From: Inonotus obliquus
Taxonomy: Eukaryota > Basidiomycota > Agaricomycetes > Hymenochaetales > Hymenochaetaceae
DNA: 64,000 nucleotides
NCBI GenBank assembly: GCA_032164295.1
Contig: JAJHTX010000005.1
Span: 434,001-498,000, forward strand
Direction: 5' to 3'
Translations under genes and position numbers: made by a program
Shown here: positions 59,099 through 64,000 of the stretch, piece after piece
How the letters are laid out: every line of letters begins with the position of its first letter
Position numbering within the stretch: the stretch's first letter is position 1
Notes under the pieces: model-generated
What the model was told of the DNA's origin: nothing
What the model saw: only the letters and a program-made list of their open reading frames with translations
Database searches by the model: none

Positions 59099-60166
59099 AT
59101 GGACGTATCGTTGGATCTCTTGTCTCCGGAATGCTCCACCTTAGACTTGAAAGGGTCTAATTTCAAGTCTTCGCCGTCCTTGCTATCGCTCTGCAGTGAC
59201 AGCTCGACCTCGAGTGGTCTGGTCTGTCCATCTCTGGGTTCGTCGAGCACTCTGTCTTCTAATGATTTCTCTGAGCTGGAGACGGATCTGGACTCCGATG
59301 ATATCTCGCCGATCAGCTCGCCTTTCGTCGGTACTGCTTACGACTTGACGTGCTCGTTAACAAGTTCTGTAAGCGACCTGGAAGTCGGAGATAACGCACC
59401 ACCTTCGGATATTGCCACGCCCCGGCCGCTTCGCGTTGAACGCGGAAGTTATTTTCGTCGACCGAAAAGGGCAGTAGAGAAGTGGATTATGGATGGGGAA
59501 GGAGTGGAGGACATTCCGAACGGAAAGCGGTCTGCGAAGAGTATTCTTGGGTTCCTCAAGAGCAACAAAGTAGATGCATGCCGTCGGTCGGGCGTGATTC
59601 GAACAACGGGTGACAAGATTACGTCCGAAAACCTGGCGCGTCCTAATCAAAATGACCAGGGGACCCTTCATTCTGAAAAACCGACGGATGGGAAAGCTCA
59701 TATACTCGAAGGCGATTCTGGTACGAAAGACTCCATCCTGGCGCTTCCTCGAATGACAACCAAAGGGCGGTACGCAGACATTGGTATTGGTCTCCCATCC
59801 ACATGGCACGGAGAACCGACACCCAGAGCTGACTCCGCCTCCGTCGAAGATTCATCGTCTTTCTCGTTGCCTTCTGGTCCTTTGGATACGATAACCGACC
59901 AGATGCAGGATGACCCACCGCAGAGCTGTAAGAAGGTCACTCTGGTGCCGATCGATTCCCTCCTTATGTTCGTACAGACACCATCACCTATCGAGTCACT
60001 GCCGCCATCCATACTATTCGCTGATAACTCGATGGGCGCCCACGAGGGTATTCGTTCACTACCGAGCAATCAGAACGGACCTGATAGCTCAGTTGCATCA
60101 GTTGGGCTGGGAATTCAAATCGAGTTGGGAGATGAATCAGCAGGTCTGACGAAAGGATGCTCCTGA
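59099..60166 (+). CDS. Serine-rich hypothetical protein, single exon, 355 aa
   Basis: An uninterrupted frame of 355 codons starting MDVSLDLLSPECSTLDL. The first 100 residues are rich in Ser/Thr/Leu with acidic clusters (SELETDLDSDDISPISSPF). A short basic block (YFRRPKRAVEKW; GKRSAKSILGFLKSNK) follows, and the rest is low-complexity with several SP/TP sites (TPSPIESLPPS). No signal peptide, membrane helix or known domain is seen. The composition suggests a phosphorylated, mainly disordered nuclear or cytosolic protein, but that is inference. Absence of introns is unusual beside its intron-rich neighbours. The length of the open frame supports a real gene. Confidence 0.6.
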   Translation: MDVSLDLLSPECSTLDLKGSNFKSSPSLLSLCSDSSTSSGLVCPSLGSSSTLSSNDFSELETDLDSDDISPISSPFVGTAYDLTCSLTSSVSDLEVGDNAPPSDIATPRPLRVERGSYFRRPKRAVEKWIMDGEGVEDIPNGKRSAKSILGFLKSNKVDACRRSGVIRTTGDKITSENLARPNQNDQGTLHSEKPTDGKAHILEGDSGTKDSILALPRMTTKGRYADIGIGLPSTWHGEPTPRADSASVEDSSSFSLPSGPLDTITDQMQDDPPQSCKKVTLVPIDSLLMFVQTPSPIESLPPSILFADNSMGAHEGIRSLPSNQNGPDSSVASVGLGIQIELGDESAGLTKGCS

Positions 60167-60543
60167 GTATGAGCAGATTACAGCTTGCCAAGAATCAGCG
60201 ATAGCATCGGTCTCGTTGATTTGACTTGAACAACGTCTTTTTTTTACTTTATCCGGCAGTACGGTCCTACGTCCCTTGTATTTTCGCAATTCCTGTAAAT
60301 TCGAACGTCAGTCACCTCATAATAAACAAGCAAAATGAATAACGATATACTGCGTTTCTCCCTTCTTGTTAAATAGATCAAACGGATCAGAGTGGTAAGT
60401 GAGTAAATAGGGTTTCAAAATATACGTGGGAATGTTGATCTTCGGCTATACCCTTAGTCAATTTCTGCTTCAACCCAACCGAGTCCCGACGCGTCGTGTC
60501 GTGCAACTTGTCGTCCTCCCTTACATACAGAACATCAAGCATC
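60167..60543. other. Upstream region of the beta-tubulin paralogue
   Basis: Contains a poly-T run near 60238 and no gene; probably the 3' end of the previous gene plus the tubulin promoter. Confidence 0.45.
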
Positions 60544-63122
60544 ATGGGACGCGAAATTATCAACGTGCAAGTTGGCCAGGTCAGTCAAAGATTTGAACGC
60601 TGTTTGATTGTGTGGAATATCTCTAGGAGTTGAGACTAAACAGTCAATTGTTTTGCGCAGGCGGGCAACCAGCTCGGCGAGGCATTCTACAGAATGCTAC
60701 TTGCGGAGCATGGGCTAAATTTGGAAGGGGCGAGTAGCGATTTTATGCTAGAATGGACTGCGAAAACTGAATATTGCACCATGCTTAGGCCTACGAAGGC
60801 GACGACCCACTCCAGCTCGAGAAGGTACGTGGCTGCTAGATAGTCGCTCACCAACCTGCTCGACGTTCCATCTGGATAGGCAAACGTGTATTTCACGGAG
60901 GTCGACGCGGGTGGCAACTCATTCAGATATGTCCCTCGGAGCGTCCAAGTCGATCTTGAGTCTGGCGTCATTAATCGTGTGCGCATCCTTGCGATGATTT
61001 TTGACCATTAACCTGGAATGTTGACGCGTTCTCGCGTCTGACTTTTAGATTCGAAATGGCCCATTAGGGAAGCTCTTCAGGCCGGATACTTTCATATATG
61101 GAGATAATAGCGCCGGGAACAATTGGGCAAAGGGCTGTGAGTGTATTCTTCTATTGACGCCTGTTTCATTTCCGCTGACATATCCCGTCGTGTAAAAGAC
61201 TATACGGAAGGTCAGAGGCCATCATGCTACAGCTTCGTGTCGCATTCTCACTTGTTCCACAGGAGCCGAGCTCGTTGATTCTATTCTGGTATGCCATTTC
61301 GCAAGGGATGACCTTGTATGACTGAGTTTCCGTTATAGGATGTTATTCGGAGGCAAGCAGAAGCGTGTGACGCCATCCAAGGGTTCCAAATTACTCACTC
61401 TCTTGGTGGAGGGACAGGATCTGGGCTGGGAACGCTCCTGTTATCGAAAATCCGAGAGGTGTGTAATAGTCATTCATGGTGCCACTGGTTTTAGATTGAA
61501 CATCTTATCAAGGAATTCCCGGACCGCATGCTCAGCACTTTCTCCATCCTCCCTTCTCCGAAAGTGAGTCACCGCAGTCTCTGTATTGACGTCTGACCTA
61601 TACTGATCATCTTCCGTAGGTATCCGAAACTGTTGTTGAGCCATATAATGCCATGCTTTCCAGTAATCAGCTAGTAGATAACAGCGATCTATCTATTTGC
61701 ATTGATAATGAGGCTCTGTAGGTGTCGTTTTACTTCTGCTGGGTCCGACTATCTAATCATGAGCTAGGTACGACATTAACTTCCGCCTGCTGCGCAACAA
61801 GGACCCAGATTTTCCTGCTCTCAATACGGTGAATATCGTGGCCTTGCAGTCTGATCCACATGCTGAACTAAAGTTTAGCTCGTTGCTCAAGTAATGTGCG
61901 GTATCAGCACGAGCTTACGTTTCCCGGGGCAGCTTAATAGGTCTGTCTTGCACCTCCCAGCTGAGGCATGTCCTAATCTATGCATCTTGCTCAGTGATTT
62001 CCGTAAAATGGGCATGAACCTTGTTCCTTTCCCTCGTGTACGTGCCTTCCTTCCTTCTTGTTCCGTTTTGAGAAGTCTTACCGTTATTCCGTCAGCTCCA
62101 CTTCCTCATGCCGAGCTACGCCCCTTTCACCGATCCAAAGACGAAGAATTACCAGCTCGGTAGTGTAAATGAATTAACACAATCGTAAGCCAACTAGTAA
62201 AACTCCCGTTCTTTGCGGAATTAATGTACTTCATCAGGTTGTTTGATCGCAAGAATCTCTTGGTCGCTTGTGACCCGAGATTTGGGTGAGCATGTTTTAA
62301 TTTGTTTTCGGACGAGTTCTCTTATCGGATTCTTGAAGACGCTACATGACGGCATCTGTGGTATTCCGTGGATCCGTGAACTCTCAGGAGGTGAGTCGTT
62401 TCGTCGGACAGTCTTTTTGTCGTGATAACTAAGATGAATTGATGTTTTAGGCGGAGGTCAGTTCTCTATCACCCATCGATCCATATCTTGTGCTTACCGG
62501 GTGATTCTCAATAGAGTGCTATTGGTCAAATCCAGACACGGAACTCGGCAATGTTTGTTGAGTAAGTATTTTAGTAGTAAATCATCGGTAGCATGCTTAC
62601 ACGCTCACGCTATAGATGGATACCCGATAACGTTTCTTTATCCCTTTGCTCCGTTGCTGCAGTTGGTCAAAAGAGGGTGTGTTTTCCGTTCGCTTCATGC
62701 TTCCAGTAGAGGCTAACAGATCGGCTTGTCCGCGCAGTCGGGAACCTGCCTTGCGAACTCGACGGCTATCCAGGAAGTCTTCAAGCGTACACACCAACAA
62801 TTTGCCGCAATGTTCAAGCGTGGTGCTTTCCTACACTGGTACACGGGTGAGGGTATGGATGAGATGGAGTTCACGGAAGCGGAGAGCAATATGCAGGATT
62901 TAATGTAAGCTAAGCATCTATCGACTACTTCGCCAGTGGATGCTCATTCAGCGTTCTTTTCTGCCCGCACAGAGCCGAGTACCAGCAGGTTCGTATCATG
63001 CCCCTTTGACTAGCTTGTAGCGCTGACTTTGCTATTAACAGTACCAAGAGGCTGTTGGCGGCGACGACTATGAGGAGGAGCTTGAGGAGGAGACTCTCCC
63101 CGCCGAAGAAGCCGAAGTGTAA
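60544..63122 (+). CDS. Divergent beta-tubulin paralogue, 22 exons, 454 aa
   Basis: Exons: 60544-60579, 60661-60729, 60789-60824, 60880-60978, 61049-61136, 61199-61210, 61263-61288, 61339-61458, 61513-61563, 61620-61717, 61768-61828, 61879-61940, 61995-62037, 62096-62184, 62238-62285, 62339-62390, 62451-62456, 62515-62561, 62616-62676, 62738-62904, 62973-62985, 63042-63122; every phase agrees. Family marks: [34 protein letters not shown]-binding [59 protein letters not shown] and an acidic tail. Length matches beta-tubulins. It is clearly not the housekeeping form: it starts MGREI instead of MREI, reads NSDLSIC where classical forms have Glu-198 and Phe/Tyr-200, and is divergent between residues 270 and 360. 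Intron 2 begins with GC. Probably a specialised second beta-tubulin of basidiomycetes; the complete frame argues against a pseudogene. Confidence 0.9.
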
Positions 63123-63506
63123 TGATAACGGCTTGACTTCCTTATTTCCTTCTCTCAGCTTCTCGCCCAGGTCGCTAGCATGTTATTGCTTTGCCTCGAA
63201 CAAACCGTAAACCATCATTTATTATTTCTCCCCTTCCCTAAAACCGCATCCCTTTGAATTCCTCTACCGATTCATCAACTTACGATCAGGTTTAATTTCT
63301 GAAAGCATTCTCCAATTTAAGCGCATTCATACGTTGTCTTGGGTAATGCTGTGGAATTTCTTCTGTAAATCTATCTAGAGAAAAGTATCAGGGAAAGAAA
63401 AGACGTTGGATAATGTCGATCAGTCACAGCCACTAAGCAATGAAGTTCTATGATCACCTCCTCAAATGTACCTAAGTTTCCTCAAATTCAAAGTAAACCC
63501 TTAGAA
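63123..63506. other. Intergenic between tubulin paralogue and CCDC174-like gene
   Basis: Contains the tubulin 3' UTR and the short promoter of the last gene; no further feature recognised. Confidence 0.45.
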
Positions 63507-64000
63507 ATGGCCCCATCAGCGAAAGCGAAAGCGGCGGGCGTCTCGGCAAGCTCGTTTCTAGACCTCAAGGCTGAACTTGCAAAGAAGGAATCTGAGTTCA
63601 CGAAGAGAGTGCCACATAACGAGAAGGTACGTGTATCCGTACCTCGGGCTCATCAACAGCTGACAATTGTTCATGATAAACCTCTATGCTACATCGATAA
63701 ATACATCGAATGTATAGAAAGGAAAAGGAACGATATGGGCACGAACGAACAAGGGTGTTGCAGGGCGTGCGGCGCGGGACCTTGCTGCTCTCGCTGCGGA
63801 TCGTGTCACTGCTGAGTCTGCTCGCGCAGCGCTCGAGCGGAAAGCTAAAATTTATGATAAACTAAGGAAAGGGAAGACTGGAGGGTTAACGGAGGCTCAG
63901 CTTGACGCGCTTTTGGTTGATGTATGTGGTTTCATGCTATTTCGCGTCCTTGCTATTGTGTTGACGAGCTTGCATTAGTTCGATTCTAAGGGCGTAGATG
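63507..64000 (+). CDS. CCDC174-like coiled-coil protein, 5' part only
   Basis: Exons 63507-63626, 63718-63921 and 63979 to the window edge, in phase 0 throughout. The predicted start MAPSAKAKAAGV is followed by SASSFLDLKAELAKKESEF, then GTIWARTNKGVAGRAARDL and ALERKAKIYDKLRKGK with LLVDFDSKG. These match the N-terminal half of the CCDC174 family, conserved nuclear proteins linked to pre-mRNA splicing: the DLKAEL block, the W-x-R-x-N-x-GV block and the KAKIYDKL helix appear in the same order and spacing. The gene runs off the right end, so its C-terminus is not visible. An ATG at 63507 is the only well-placed start. Confidence 0.75.

Overview
The window reads as nuclear DNA of a filamentous basidiomycete, most likely an Agaricomycete. 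The support is dense short introns (about 45-60 nt, GT-AG, CTRAY-like branch sites), a tandem cluster of NACHT-WD40 receptor genes, a DUF6533-type membrane protein, a fungal luciferase-domain protein and a chromodomain Ty3/Gypsy retrotransposon. No prokaryotic features, tRNAs, rRNAs or CRISPR arrays were seen.

Left flank (1-8.1 kb): a spliced gene of unknown function, a C2H2 zinc-finger gene whose middle exons I could not fully resolve, and a complete seven-exon alpha/beta hydrolase.

Receptor array (8.6-38.35 kb): four tandem genes on the minus strand, one every 7.9-8.0 kb. Each encodes an NLR-like protein of about 1640 residues: N-terminal C2 domain, helical region, NACHT NTPase, 14 WD40 repeats and a conserved tail. 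All four can be spliced without a frame break. They differ mainly at the surface positions of the WD40 repeats, the signature of diversifying non-self recognition receptors. Copy B has lost one small exon and its splice acceptor, but a nearby AG would keep the frame.

Middle (38.4-42.1 kb): a decayed copy of a luciferase-domain gene, a single-pass membrane protein with two PPxY motifs, and the intact luciferase-domain gene.

Transposon island (42.3-54.6 kb): AT-rich, non-coding, built of nested inverted copies of a repeat marked by TGGCAATCCC. It is split by a young Ty3/Gypsy element (43357-49842) with 450-bp LTRs that differ at one visible base, a TCAAT target duplication, an apparent Tf1-like self-priming site, gag and a full pol with chromodomain.

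Right flank (54.6-64 kb): an ERCC1/Rad10 DNA-repair gene whose start codon lies next to the island, a DUF6533 membrane protein, a serine-rich orphan gene, a divergent beta-tubulin paralogue with 22 exons including a 6-nt exon, and the 5' part of a CCDC174-like gene cut by the window edge. All exon coordinates are hand-derived from splice signals and frame continuity; no transcript data were available.
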